Below, in pieces: positions 32,169-44,903 of a stretch of 64,000 bases of DNA. The notes below the pieces were generated by a model. That model saw only the letters and a list, made by a program, of their open reading frames with translations, was not told the origin of the DNA and did not search any database. Location of the stretch: positions 956,339-1,020,338 of the forward strand of contig JAZDSV010000001.1 in assembly GCA_036784855.1 (NCBI GenBank). The letters run 5' to 3'. Every line of letters begins with the position of its first letter. Position 1 is the stretch's first letter. The stretch is from Aphelidium insulamus (lineage: Eukaryota > Aphelidiomycota > Aphelidea > Aphelidiaceae). A program made the position numbers and the translations under genes.

Positions 32169-35100
32169 CTAGTCAAACCAGCGCGCGGAATCGGCCGACT
32201 TTTGCCGTGTGGCTGCAGCAGTGGCGGTCGCGGGAGCTTCAACGGCAAGTGCACGCCGCTTGTACTTTGATATCAGTGCGTCAAATTGGACATCTTCCGC
32301 GGGTCGGGGCCGTTTGGGTCGCTGCATTTCCCTCGCTGCCTTGACCTTGTCGCGCAAAGTGGGTTTGGCGCCTGCATTCACAGAGTTCTTGTCTTTTGGC
32401 TGTGACGGAGCCTTCTTGCCCGTGGGTGCCTTGAATGAGGGTTTAGCTGCGGTGGGTGCAGTGAACCCGGCCTTCTTTGGCGCAGTAAATGCGGCCTTTG
32501 GTTTCTTGTCGACAGCAGCAGCAGGCGCCTTGAACTCGGCCTTCTTCTTGTTGTTGGTGGAAGGTGCCTTGACGGATGCGCCAGTTGGTTTCTGAGAGTC
32601 TTTTGCCTGGTCAGTAATACTGCTGCTATCTACTGCCACCGAAGCACTCTTCTTGTCTGCTACGGGGCGCCGCTCGCCGCGCTTCTTCAATATGAGCGAG
32701 TTCTCCAGTGCAAACTCCACGAGCAGTTTGCGCCCCTTTAATCCCTCCACTTCGCGGTTGTTTAGGGCGCGCAGACAGCACAGCGCATGCAGATGCGTGT
32801 CCACCTCCACGAATGCATAACCCTTGGACACGCCGACAATGCGGCCGCCCTCTTCGCTCAGTTTGGTGTCGGCGCGCGCCTGGTCACGAACAACTTTGGC
32901 CTGCTTGATGCGCAGCTTGGCCACCCGTTTCTGCACCTTTTCATCGGTGATGGCAATCTTGTTGGCCGCCGTGTTGCTCTTGCTGATGCTGCCAGCCAGC
33001 TCGGTGAGTAGCTGTGTCCACTCCTCTCGCTCGGAGCGGCCCATGGTGCCGTCCGAGAACTGCTGTGAGCACTGGGAAATGTATGCACTGGTCTCAGTGC
33101 GCACAATTTCCCGCAGTCGCTTCTCATCTACGCTCTTGGGCAAGTTGCGCACCGAGAGGCGGGTGCGCGAGACAAACAGGTGCGGCTGCTTGCGCAGCTG
33201 TTCCTGCCGTGCCTTGAATGAGGCCACTCGAGCCGCACGCTCCGTCTCCGACAACGCCTTGCCAGCCTCCGAGTCGGGACGGATGTATCCCTCGCGCACC
33301 AAGTACTCGTTGCGACTGCCACCGCTACCGAACGCCGCAGTGCTGTCACTCTTACTGCCAGTCGCCTCCTTCTCTTTCAGGTCCGCCACCTTGTCCCGCA
33401 TGAGAGCCGGCATGACAAACAGCTGCCGTCCCTGCAGCCAGAAGCCAGACACTGTTTCCGGGCGCAGATGCGACGACACAATGCTACTGTTTCCTCCTCC
33501 ACGCTGCTTGCCAGCAGCTTCGTCAGACGCAGCCGCCGCGGGAAACATGGCATTCTGAAGCTCGACATCACGCAGCAGCGCGTCCGCCGCACTCTTGTCC
33601 CGGAACTGCACGAACCCGGTGCCCTTGTGGCGCCCGGTATCGCGGTCCAGCGTCAGTTTGCACGACTTTATGACGCCGTAGCGAATGAACTGCGCGCGCA
33701 AATCGTCCACGGTCGCGTCAAACGCCACGTTGCGCACGAAAACCGTGGTGCCCAGATGCGCGTCATTCTGCGGTTCGGCGGCTGCCTTGGCCTCGGTGGT
33801 TGAGACGGCTTTAGTATTCTTGATTTCAGTATTCTCTCCGTCACTCTGTTCATCATCACTGTTTTCACTGTCACTGTTCTCGCCGTCACTGTTATCATTG
33901 TCGTCTTCAATGTCACCATCCAGATTAACAGCGCTTTCATTGGCCACACTCTTGGCCACCAGGTCATCGATAACGGTGTCCACGTCTTCAGTACCCACCT
34001 TCTCGGCAGTATCGGCAGTGGCAGCCACGTATGCATCCTTTGGCAGCGCCCAGTCCACGGCAAGCGGTCGTGTGGACGCCCCAATACGTTGTCCATTCAA
34101 TGCCTCCATGGCAGCAGCTGCCTGCGCCTCCGTGGCGTACGTGACAAATGCAAAGCCACGGTGCACTGGATCTTCGCGTGTCGAATTATTATTATCTTCA
34201 TCATCGTTGTCAGTACTGGTGGCTTTGGTGGATTTGTAGGGCGGCAGGGTGAAGTCAACCAGGCATCCATGCGAACCAAGCACCGCGAGCAGTGTATCCG
34301 CGGCGCATCGGAACGGAATATTGCGCACCAGGAGCCGCGCGGTGGATTTCGCGTGCGCAGCCGTCGGCATGACTGTGGCGGCGAGTACCTGCGCCTTGTA
34401 CGTGTGGCCATTCAGCTGCTTGGCGGCCTTCTGAGCGGCCATCGGAGTGCTGTACACCACGGCTGCCTGAGTGCGCAGTGTATAGTGATGGTGGTCTGCG
34501 CCTTCCGGCTGCAAGGCCGATGATGACGATGACGGACGACCATTGCTGGCAGCCAGCGCGGCCGGGAACACCAGCTCGGTGACTGTGCCGAATTTGCGCA
34601 CCTTTTTGTACAGCTGCTTCTTGGACAGCTGTCCCGCGCTTTCCTTGTCATCCGCGGCATCCTTATCGTCGTCATCTTTTGACAAATCATCGTCCAGCGC
34701 GCACGGCAACAGGCCAGATACGAGGACGGTGCGGCCAATAGACTTCAATGCGCGCTTCATGGCTTTCAGCTGCGCGAACGAGGACGGCGAATCCTTCTTG
34801 ACTACTACGGATGTGACCGGCACCGAGGAGTCTGCAGCAATGATATCGGCATCATCATCCGCATTATCGGGGCCATCATCATTGACCACTGTGGCGGCGG
34901 CAGCATCTGGACCTGACCGCTGCCGGTGCTTGGCCATGGCGATCTTGAGGCGGCTGGCCTGGAATGTGCGCAGCGGTGAATCCGCCGCAATGACGCGTTC
35001 GGCATCCGCGGCAAAGCTGAACTGCACAAATGCGAAGCCTTTGCTCTCTGCGCCGAGCCATTATACGTAAGGTAAGATCTATATGATAGACACGTGCGTA

Positions 35101-35378
35101 CCACGCGTGGCAGGATCGCGCACGATAAAGCACGTCTTGATGGGGCCGACGGTGCCGAAATGGTCTTCAAGTTGCGCGTCCGTACACGCTTTCGGCACGT
35201 CGCGCACAAAGACCGTGGACTTTGTGTACTCGGTGGCCGGCTGGCGTTTCCGTTTGCTGCACGCATTTGTCGATGCAGCTGCTGGTACGCCTTCCGGTGC
35301 GAGTGGTGGCGATGATGATTCCGTGGTGGTTTCCGCGGTTGCTGCGCCTGCGTCCTGCATGATGGCGTCGCCGTCCAT
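32169..35378 (-). CDS. Nucleolar four-RRM protein RBM28/Nop4
   Basis: 1048 aa from exons 35102-35378 and 32169-35038. Four RRMs: TVFVRDVPKACTDAQLEDHF (split by the intron), LLVRNIPFRCAADTLLAVLG, TVFVRNVAFDATVDDLRAQF and TRLSVRNLPKSVDEKRLREI, followed by KGYAFVEVDTHLHALCCL. Acidic Asp/Ser stretches separate RRM2 and RRM3. A Lys/Ala/Pro tail with repeated FKAP/FTAP-type motifs (about residues 910-980) resembles a disordered nucleolar tail. Nop4/RBM28 is required for 60S pre-ribosome maturation. The stop is 55 bp from convergent ATG3. Confidence 0.93.
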
Positions 35379-36266
35379 ACTCAAATTTCTCTGTTGTTGT
35401 TGTTTTTTTTATTGAAAAAGATATAAGCCTGTGCATGATTGATTTATTCATTAAACGTATGGTCATGACGTTGCACCGTTGGTTGCCCGAGTGCGTGTTG
35501 ACATATACAAAATATACTTCAGTTCACAGTGATGGACTCCATGCGGAGTAAGCGGTGTTGTCAGCCGTCGCACTGCATGAAAAAGTCTGCAAGTACCGCT
35601 GCCGCTTGTGGATGTTGTAGTATCAGACGCAGCTCCAGCGTGAATATGCCGAGTTGAGCCAATTCCTCCTGTCGAGCCAGACAATGTCGGGCGCGGTGTG
35701 CAATGAAGTCTGTACATGCAAAATATCGATGTGAATTGCCATTTTGCGCTGAACGAGCCGTGATGTAGTGTCAATGACACGTGATCGATGCGGCTGCTGA
35801 CGACATTGGTGTGATAATCACTGGCACATAAATTCGCACTAATGTCGCTATTTGGACGATGATATGTTTAAGGTGTATTTATTTTCAAACGCCAGCCGCC
35901 TATAACATCGATGCAGTCTTCAAGACCATCGATGGGTCAGAAAACAAATGCCTAATTATGACTGATTTGCTGATATCAGCATAATATTAAGACCGCTACA
36001 AGGCACAGTCATTCCACAATTCTACGCATATGCGCACATTCGCTGCTTGCTGATTGTTGAAGGCGTGTTCCGATGCACTGCGAGCAATGAAGCATCCTGG
36101 CGCACAAGGCCGTAAATCGCATTGAATAAACATTCATAGTGATATGTTATTTCTGTACTTGATTGCATTTGCGACTAAAAGCTTATAATTGGTATTGACT
36201 ACTATGCATCACAGTATGGAAATTTCTCTGTATTATCTTGGTGGATCGTATGTTGATCAGCGTTTC
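35379..36266. repeat. Intergenic with third copy of the dispersed repeat (35438-35580)
   Basis: ATTGATTTATTCATTAAACG, then TCATGACGTT, then CCATGCGGAGTAAG match the order seen at 3522-3640, with similar spacing. The remaining sequence to 36266 is AT-rich and I see no gene. The region separates the start of RBM28 from the stop of eEF3. Confidence 0.6.
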
Positions 36267-39200
36267 TTACAGATCCAACAAGTCTTCCTCATCGTCACTG
36301 ACTTCCTCGCCACGCTTGCGTGCAGCCTCCTTTCGGCGCTGCTTGGCACGCTGCTCCTTCTTTGACAGGGTCTTCTGGCTCTTCAGCTTGATCTTGTTGC
36401 CAAAAGCATCCACAGTCTCCTCAACTTCCACCTGGACAACCTTCTCCTTGACCATGGTGACTTCACCGGTGGCAGTCAGGTGACCGTCGTCCATGTTCCA
36501 GAACTCTTTACAAGTGTCCTTGACGAACTCGGCATTGTGCGAGATGATGACCACACCGCCGCCAAAGTCCTTGAGCGCCTGCGCCAGCGCACCCAACGAA
36601 TCGCGATCCAAGTAGTTGGACGGCTCGTCAAGCACCAGCATGTGCGGCTGGTTCCACGTGGACGCACCAATCACCACCTTGACCTTTTGTCCGCCAGACA
36701 GACCGCGGATGAACGAGTGCGTGGAGAACTCTGGCTCCAGTCCCAGATCCTCCAGGTGCTTCTGCACGTTGGCGGCAGTCAGGGGGCGGGCGTACGTGCC
36801 CTGCTTGGCGGCCTCCTTGTCGTCAAACGCCTGCACCATTTTGATGAAGCCCCAGAGTTCGAGCTGCTGGCGCGGGATCCACGAGTTCATCTCGTACGGC
36901 ATGCCGGCCCACTTGATCTCGTACTCAAACGACTTCTTCAGCTTGCGACGACCGACAATGACCTCGATCTGGCGCTTCTCGCCCTCAAAGTTGACCTTCT
37001 GCGACATGATGGCCTTTTCCTCGTCGGTGAGCTGGCGCGACTGCTTCTCCAACAGTTCCTTGTCCTCGCCAAACTGGTAACGCCACTGAATGTACTGGTT
37101 GGCAGTCTTGTCCAGATGCTGGTTCAAGTGGTGGAAAGCGTGCTGTGCCACGTAGCAGATACGCAGAGCCGGGTGGCGGTAGATCTTGTGCTTGGCATCC
37201 TGCAATACAATGTGTTAGTAGGGCTAAAGTAGAGTGTGCTATAAATAACAAACCGGCGGCACAATCTCGCCCGTCAGAATCTTGATCATGGTGGACTTTC
37301 CGGCACCGTTGGGTCCGAGCACACCGACACGACTGGACAGCGAGCATGCCAGCGAAACGTCAGTCAGCTGCTGCTTGGTGGAGCCGGGATAAGTAAAGTT
37401 GACGTGGCTCATCTTCAGAATGGCCTTGTCCTTGGTGTTGACACCGTCCAGGAAACCCGGCTCGGGCAGCTTGAACTGGAACTTGGTGTCCTGCAGGGCG
37501 TAGTACGCCTTGGCGGCCGGGTAGACGCGCACAAACTCGGACAGGTTGCCCTTGTAGCGCTTCAGCTTGCGGTTCTCGTAGTGGATAATGTCCGTGCACA
37601 CGTGGTCCAGGAATCCAGAGTCGTGCGACACAATCATGCTGGTCACCTTTGTCTGGCTGTTCAGATAGTCCTCGAGCCACTTGACGTTGCGCACATCCAA
37701 GTGATTGGTCGGCTCGTCGAGCAGCAGGATGTCGGCATGGACCATCATTGCACGCGCCAACTCCAGCTTCATCTTCCAACCACCAGACAGCGCGCCGACG
37801 GCCTGCTGCATCATCTCGGGCGAGAACTGCACGCTCTCCAGCACCTGCAGCACCTCTTCCTTGGGCACCATCTTGGTCATGTCGTCCTTGAGCACAAAGT
37901 CCAGCACGGACGTCTCGGCATCGACGGCCTGCAGATTGTGCTCCACAAACACGGTCTTAAGCTCGCTGGCGGGCGGGAAGCCGTCCAGCTGCCCATTGGC
38001 AATGGCGCGCATGAGCGTCGTCTTACCCGCACCGTTCGGGCCGCACAGACCGTAGCGACGGCCACGCTTCAAGCGCAGCTTGGTGTTGTTAAGCAAAATC
38101 ATACCACCGTACGCCAGACTGAACTCGCAGTCGCACAGGTCCTCGCCCTCCTCCTCGTCGGCGGCTTCCTCGGCCTGGGCCTCGGCCTCGATGCTCTTGA
38201 CGCACTGCACCAAAAATTTCTTGATAATCTCATCCGACTCTTTGGCGTCCAGGAACGAGGCCAGGTAGTGCGAGATGGACTTGAGCCACTCTGGTTCGTC
38301 CAGCGTCTTGTGCTCCATCAGCTCGGAGGCGAGCGCGCACGCGAATCGCGCAGTCACCAGGAAAAAGTCGTCCTTGAGCTGTGCGGCCGCCTTGGGCGAC
38401 GCAGCGGTGATGATGGCCGACAGGTCGCCCAGCAAACGCTCCTCGTCGTACAGGCGCTGCATGGCGGCCGCGTGGCCCGCAATCGCCTCCTGGGTCTTGT
38501 GGTCCTGGCCGGCGGCCTTGAGCAGTGTCTTGCGCGCGCGCTCCGCCACGGATCGCAGCTCGGGGTCGGCGCCAATCTCCACGATACGGTCCAGACCGGG
38601 CAGCAGTTTCGGGATGAAGAACTCGGCCTCGGACGGGTCCATCACCAGCTTGCACATGTTGTCAATAATGACGGCGGTCTGACGCTTCACCGCGGTGACG
38701 GGCTCATTGAGACCGCGCACCAGAATCGGCATCATGATGGCCAGAGCGGGGGCTTCGACTTGGGTCACAAAGGTGGTGGCGGCCAGCTTGTACACGCACT
38801 CGGGCACCTGCGACGGGTCCGCGATACACTGGATCATGGCCGGAATGAAGGCCTCGATATCCTGGTTGCCCACCAGCTCGCACAGCTCTGCATGATATTA
38901 TTAAAAGTCTCGTACAAAACAGCAGTACATTTTCAACATACCAGTGCTCATCTCGGCAGCAGCCTTCTTCACTTCGGGCTTGGTGTCCCACATGGCGTCC
39001 GCGGCGTGCGGCATAATGTCGGGTAAGCAGAGGCGGATCTGCTTGGGCGCCTTCTTGATCAGCTCGCGCAGAATGTCGACACCCCCGAATTTTGTCTGCC
39101 AGCGAATACCGTTGATCATGGCCTCGTACAGAATTGGCAAAACTTTCTTGACACCGTGCGGCGACACGCGGCTGGTGAATGCGTCGCCGGCGGCGCGGGC

Positions 39201-39704
39201 GGCATCGCGCACTGGTGCTTGCTAAAACATTAGTTAGCGAGGATTCATAAGTTGAATATAAATGATGTACATAAAGATCATACACACATCCAGCTTAGAC
39301 ATACACACATATCAAAACTCATGACACACACATTTAGAAACGCGCATATACATTCAGCATAATAAGAAAATATTGCAGAAAATATTCACTATACTAACCT
39401 TGTCACCGTAGCGCTCCAGAATGACGGGCAGCAGGGGCAGAATGTACGGGTCAGAGCCAGACACGTTCTTGCAGATGGCCTCAATGACCAGAAGCGCGCC
39501 TTCACGCGCTCCATGATCTTTGAGCTTCTCCGCGTCGGCCTTGATGGTGTCCAGGACCTTGTTGGTGTTGAGGAAGTGGATGTCGGTGGACTTGTTGACC
39601 AGCTCCGAGAGCTCGGTGGCAGCGGCGCGGCGCTCATCGGTGCCGGCGGCCACGGACATCTTGGCGAAGAGCGCGTTCACCTGCGAGATTTGGGTGGCGG
39701 TCAT
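36267..39704 (-). CDS. Translation elongation factor 3 (eEF3)
   Basis: 1050-aa ribosome-associated ABC-F ATPase that promotes E-site tRNA release; yeast eEF3 is 1044 aa. Exons 39399-39704, 38942-39221, 37254-38887 and 36267-37199. HEAT repeats occupy about 1-320. ABC1 has GPNGAGKTTLMRAI, LSGGWKMKLELARAM and LLLDEPTNHLD. ABC2 has LGPNGAGKSTMIKIL, an inserted chromodomain (YEIKWAGMPYEMNSWIPR), LSGGQKVKVVIG and VLDEPSNYLD. The C-terminus is the usual Lys/Arg-rich tail ending in an acidic EEVSDDEEDLLDL. Intron 39222-39398 is unusually long (177 nt). eEF3 is best known in fungi but also occurs in some other unicellular eukaryotes. Confidence 0.97.
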
Positions 39705-40208
39705 GGTGTGCGGCGCGCGTTTCAAAGCGGTTAAATTAGCTGCACGGGGTCAGCACACTGTGGTGACCGACAGCACACTCACCGTTGAAGAAAAGGAAAG
39801 TGGAGTAAGCAGCGAATGGGCGAGTAGAGCGGCTATTCCAGAGGCGTTCTGCGCGTGACTGCTCTGCGGGCGCGAAAGCTGAGAACGAACGTGAACGGTG
39901 TGTGTGCAATCGCGCAAAATTATCGCGCAACCTTGACCGAAACACGATCGACCAATCAGCGCTGCACGTGCGCCCAGCTAAGGTTGCGGGGCTTGTGTAT
40001 GGGCAGCAATTGGACAGTGTGCGACCTGTAAATTTGCTTTATAGTGCACTATGATTTACTCACATATATACATAGATTATTACCAGAATGTTCTTAGGCA
40101 TCTAAGCTAGAATTTGTACCGTTTATGTGCAAGCTGGCCAGATGTATAACCTGTAAATCTATCTTCTGTCGTGACATCATTTACCCAATTTTATTATAAG
40201 AATATTTA
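39705..40208. promoter_or_regulatory. Divergent promoter region of eEF3 and PGP-like gene
   Basis: 504 bp between divergent starts. It includes CCAATCAG near 39951, a CCAAT-type box about 250 bp upstream of eEF3. No TATA box convincingly placed. No gene. Confidence 0.35.
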
Positions 40209-41333
40209 ATGCAAGACCTGACTGCGGAGAGGGCCGAGAATCTTCTCCAGTCTGTCGACACTTTTCTCCTGGACTGCGATGGTTAGTTGCAGCTCATGTT
40301 AATATACGTTCTTCTCCTCTTATTGTAAAGGAGTACTGTGGCACGGAAACGAGTTGATCAAGGGCATTGCCGACACGCTGGTCGCACTCAGACATTTGGT
40401 AAGTCAGACACAAACTTTATATCGTCCTTATCATTACAATTGTTGTCTGCAGGGCAAGAGAATACTATTCGTGACCAACAACAGCACAAAGTCGCGGGCG
40501 GCCTATCGCGAAAAGTTTGTCCGGCTTGGCCTGCAGGCGGACCGCGATGAGATATTTGGATCGGCATACGCGGCCGCCTACTACTTGAAACATGTGGCCA
40601 AGTTCCCCGCCGACAAGCGCGTCTATGTAATTGGGCAGCACGGCATTTGTGACGAGTTGGACGCTGAGCAGATTAGCTGGTGTGGCGCCGAGGTACATTC
40701 AGTGCTAGTTAGTCATTCCCAATGTCTATATATAATGGCAATACCAATAGTATATATATATATATATATATATATAAGTTGTATACTTATAAGTAGGCGG
40801 ATAATGAGACCATGGGGGAAAAGGAGTGGATGGAGCGGCCGGTGCGGCCAGATGACAGTGTCGGCGCCGTGCTGGTCGGGTTCGACCTGCACTTCAACTA
40901 CCGCAAACTCTGCAATGCCAACCATTATCTGCGCTACAACGCAGATTGCCGCCTCTACGCCACCAACACCGACGCCACATACCCCAGTGCCAGCGGGCAG
41001 CTGTGTCCCGGCACCGGCACCATGGTCAGCGCAGTGGAGAGGGCTGCCGACACACATGCCACCGTGTTTGGCAAACCGCACCAGCCGCTAATGGACTGTA
41101 TTCTGCGCAAGTACCACTTGGACCCGCACCGGACGTGCATGGTCGGCGATCGACTGGACACAGATGTGGCTTTTGGCAAACAGTCTGGTCTGCACACCAT
41201 GCTTGTGCTGTCTGGAGTGGCCAGGCGCACGGACGCCGCAGCTGCCGACCCGGCACACCAGCCCGATCTAGTAGCCGAGTCTTTCAGCCAGCTGCTCACG
41301 GCGCCCTCACTTCACGCCGCCGTCACCGATTAA
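40209..41333 (+). CDS. Phosphoglycolate phosphatase-like HAD hydrolase (PGP/PHO13 type)
   Basis: 305 aa. Exons 40209-40281, 40331-40398, 40453-40692 and 40797-41333. HAD phosphatase with C2 cap; relatives dephosphorylate 2-phosphoglycolate and toxic side products of glycolysis. Motif 1 is LLDCDGVLWHG (split by intron 1 within Gly), motif 2 FVTNNSTKSR, motif 3 Lys in GKPHQPLMDCIL, motif 4 MVGDRLDTDVAFG. The cap contains FDLHFNYRKLCNANHYL. Intron 3 (40693-40796) has a (TA)n run of about 28 nt. The stop is 78 bp from convergent RBM8A. Confidence 0.93.
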
Positions 41334-41411
41334 GAACATATACCACAGGACAATAAAGTCTGTACACGGAATGCTTGGCTGTATTGGAAGGTAGCAGTGT
41401 GTTCATGCATG

Positions 41412-42195
41412 TTACTGTCGGCGCACCGGCGAGCGAGAACGGTTGCGGGTGGAACGGGTGACGCGACCGCCTGCCTTCCTGCCAGCACCACCCGATGACA
41501 ATGGGGTCTGTCGCAGGAATGCAAAGTCGCAGTGCAACGGCTGGTCGTACAGTGACTGGCCGTCCATTGCCGCCACCGCCGCCTTGGCCTCCTCATACTT
41601 GGCATACTCCACCAGTGCGTATCCCTGCATGTGGTTATAGCTATTGTATGCGATATATATACAAATGTGCGTATATATATATATATATATATAATCTTCC
41701 TTATATAAATTTACCTTGACAAAGCCCGTCCGCCGGTCCAAGTTGAGGTGAATGTTGCGCACTTCACCGTACTCGCTAAACTTGTCCACCACCACGTCCT
41801 CTTGCGCCTCCTCATGCACACCCGTCACAAACACAATCCACCCCTCCACCGAGCGCTGGTAGTTGCCCGTGTCCATGCCATTGGCAGCGGTCTTCCCCGC
41901 ACCGCCATCATCCACGTGCGACTCGTACGCACCCCCGGCACCGTCAACGTCCATGGCGTCGGTGGCGGTGGCGGCAGAGAGGGGCGGCTTCAGCTTGTCG
42001 GGGTCAAAGCCGCGGCCGCGTTTCTGCATCCCTGTGGTGGACACGACGCGCTTGCCTGCACACAGGTAAGTGAATATGTATGCCAAGAGCATATGTGTGC
42101 AGCGCAGAGGCCACCACCACCACTACCACCACCACCACCACTCATAACAACTCACCATCGGCGCCGCTCGAGATTGTAAGCCGCGTCTCGGCCAT
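41412..42195 (-). CDS. Exon junction complex core protein Y14 (RBM8A)
   Basis: 197 aa. Exons 42156-42195, 41715-42055 and 41412-41624. Contains the Y14 hallmark KRGRGFDPD, then one RRM ([37 protein letters not shown] split by the second intron) and an RS-rich tail ([10 protein letters not shown]). It pairs with Mago in the exon junction complex deposited on spliced mRNA, fitting this intron-rich genome. Intron 1 has a (GGT)n-like tract and intron 2 a (TA)n tract. Confidence 0.95.
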
Positions 42196-42711
42196 TGTGA
42201 TTTGTGATTGAGAAATGTGTGGTTCACTGCACTGTACAAAAAGACATCGACATTGTACTCTATTTACCTCTCTCTAGCTCTCTCATATCTTTCTATAATT
42301 AAATCATTGCGTTCCTCAATGATTTGTATTAATCAATGTGTTGCTTCACTGCACTGTACAAAAGGTATAAAATTGTACTCCATCTCTCTCTTGTACTTTC
42401 GTTCTCTCCATCTAACTTCTGATGGGTCATACAGCCATGTATAAAGGAACCTTTAGATCGCTCCTTATGTTACTACGCGGCATTAATGCTTTGCACAAGT
42501 ACGTTACTCTCCATTCCACTACAAACATAAGATTCTGCTGACTGTCGGGCTTTTTGAGTAGCATTTAAATACCTTGCCTTGGCACATCATACACATATTG
42601 CTGATGTCGGCCAGGATAATTACCACAGCCATAATTATCAGGTGGCATAATGACCTTGTATATTACAATGCAATATTGTCTTGTGTTAAATAACGAATGG
42701 GCGAGACAAGC
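42196..42711. repeat. Spacer with 122-bp-period imperfect direct repeat
   Basis: TTCACTGCACTGTACAAAA starts at 42223 and again at 42345, each followed by ATTGTACTC and CT-rich sequence. The 516-bp spacer is otherwise AT-rich and has no gene. Confidence 0.75.
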
Positions 42712-44532
<1,821 letters not shown>

Positions 44533-44903
44533 GATACAAGCTCTGCGCAGGTGTGAGATGTGTCATATGATGCATTCCATGTATGCATACATTGCTGGTG
44601 TCTTGTGGTCTCTCCACGATGGCCCGGTTCAGAGGAAGTGTTCAACGGTGCGCAGTGTGCAAGGGACCCGGCTTGGCAGAACAGTGCGCGCGGCGGTGAC
44701 AGTGACGCACGTAGGGCGACTGACGAATGAACGAATGCCAAAGTGCGTCGGACGTTCGATCGCACCGGCGCCACTGTCCGGCACATCTTTCAGGGGTGAT
44801 CAACTGCCCTTACCCCTGACTGCCCCTGAAAGTGTGTAAGTGCGCTAGGGTTGTGCACCTCTCAGCTTCTGTGTTTAACATTCCGCTGACAAATATTCAT
44901 TGG
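44533..44903. promoter_or_regulatory. Shared divergent promoter region of forkhead and DNMT1 genes
   Basis: 371 bp separates the forkhead ATG (minus) and the DNMT1 ATG (plus), so both promoters must be here unless 5' introns exist. No TATA box is obvious. A palindrome-like pair CAGGGGTGATC and TACCCCTGACTGCCCCTGA occurs near 44793-44830. Confidence 0.4.

Noticed and set aside
37404-39026. 540-aa plus-strand frame
   Set aside because: It is antisense to eEF3 exons in high-GC coding sequence; its composition (His/Leu/Gly) is a shadow of the true frame.
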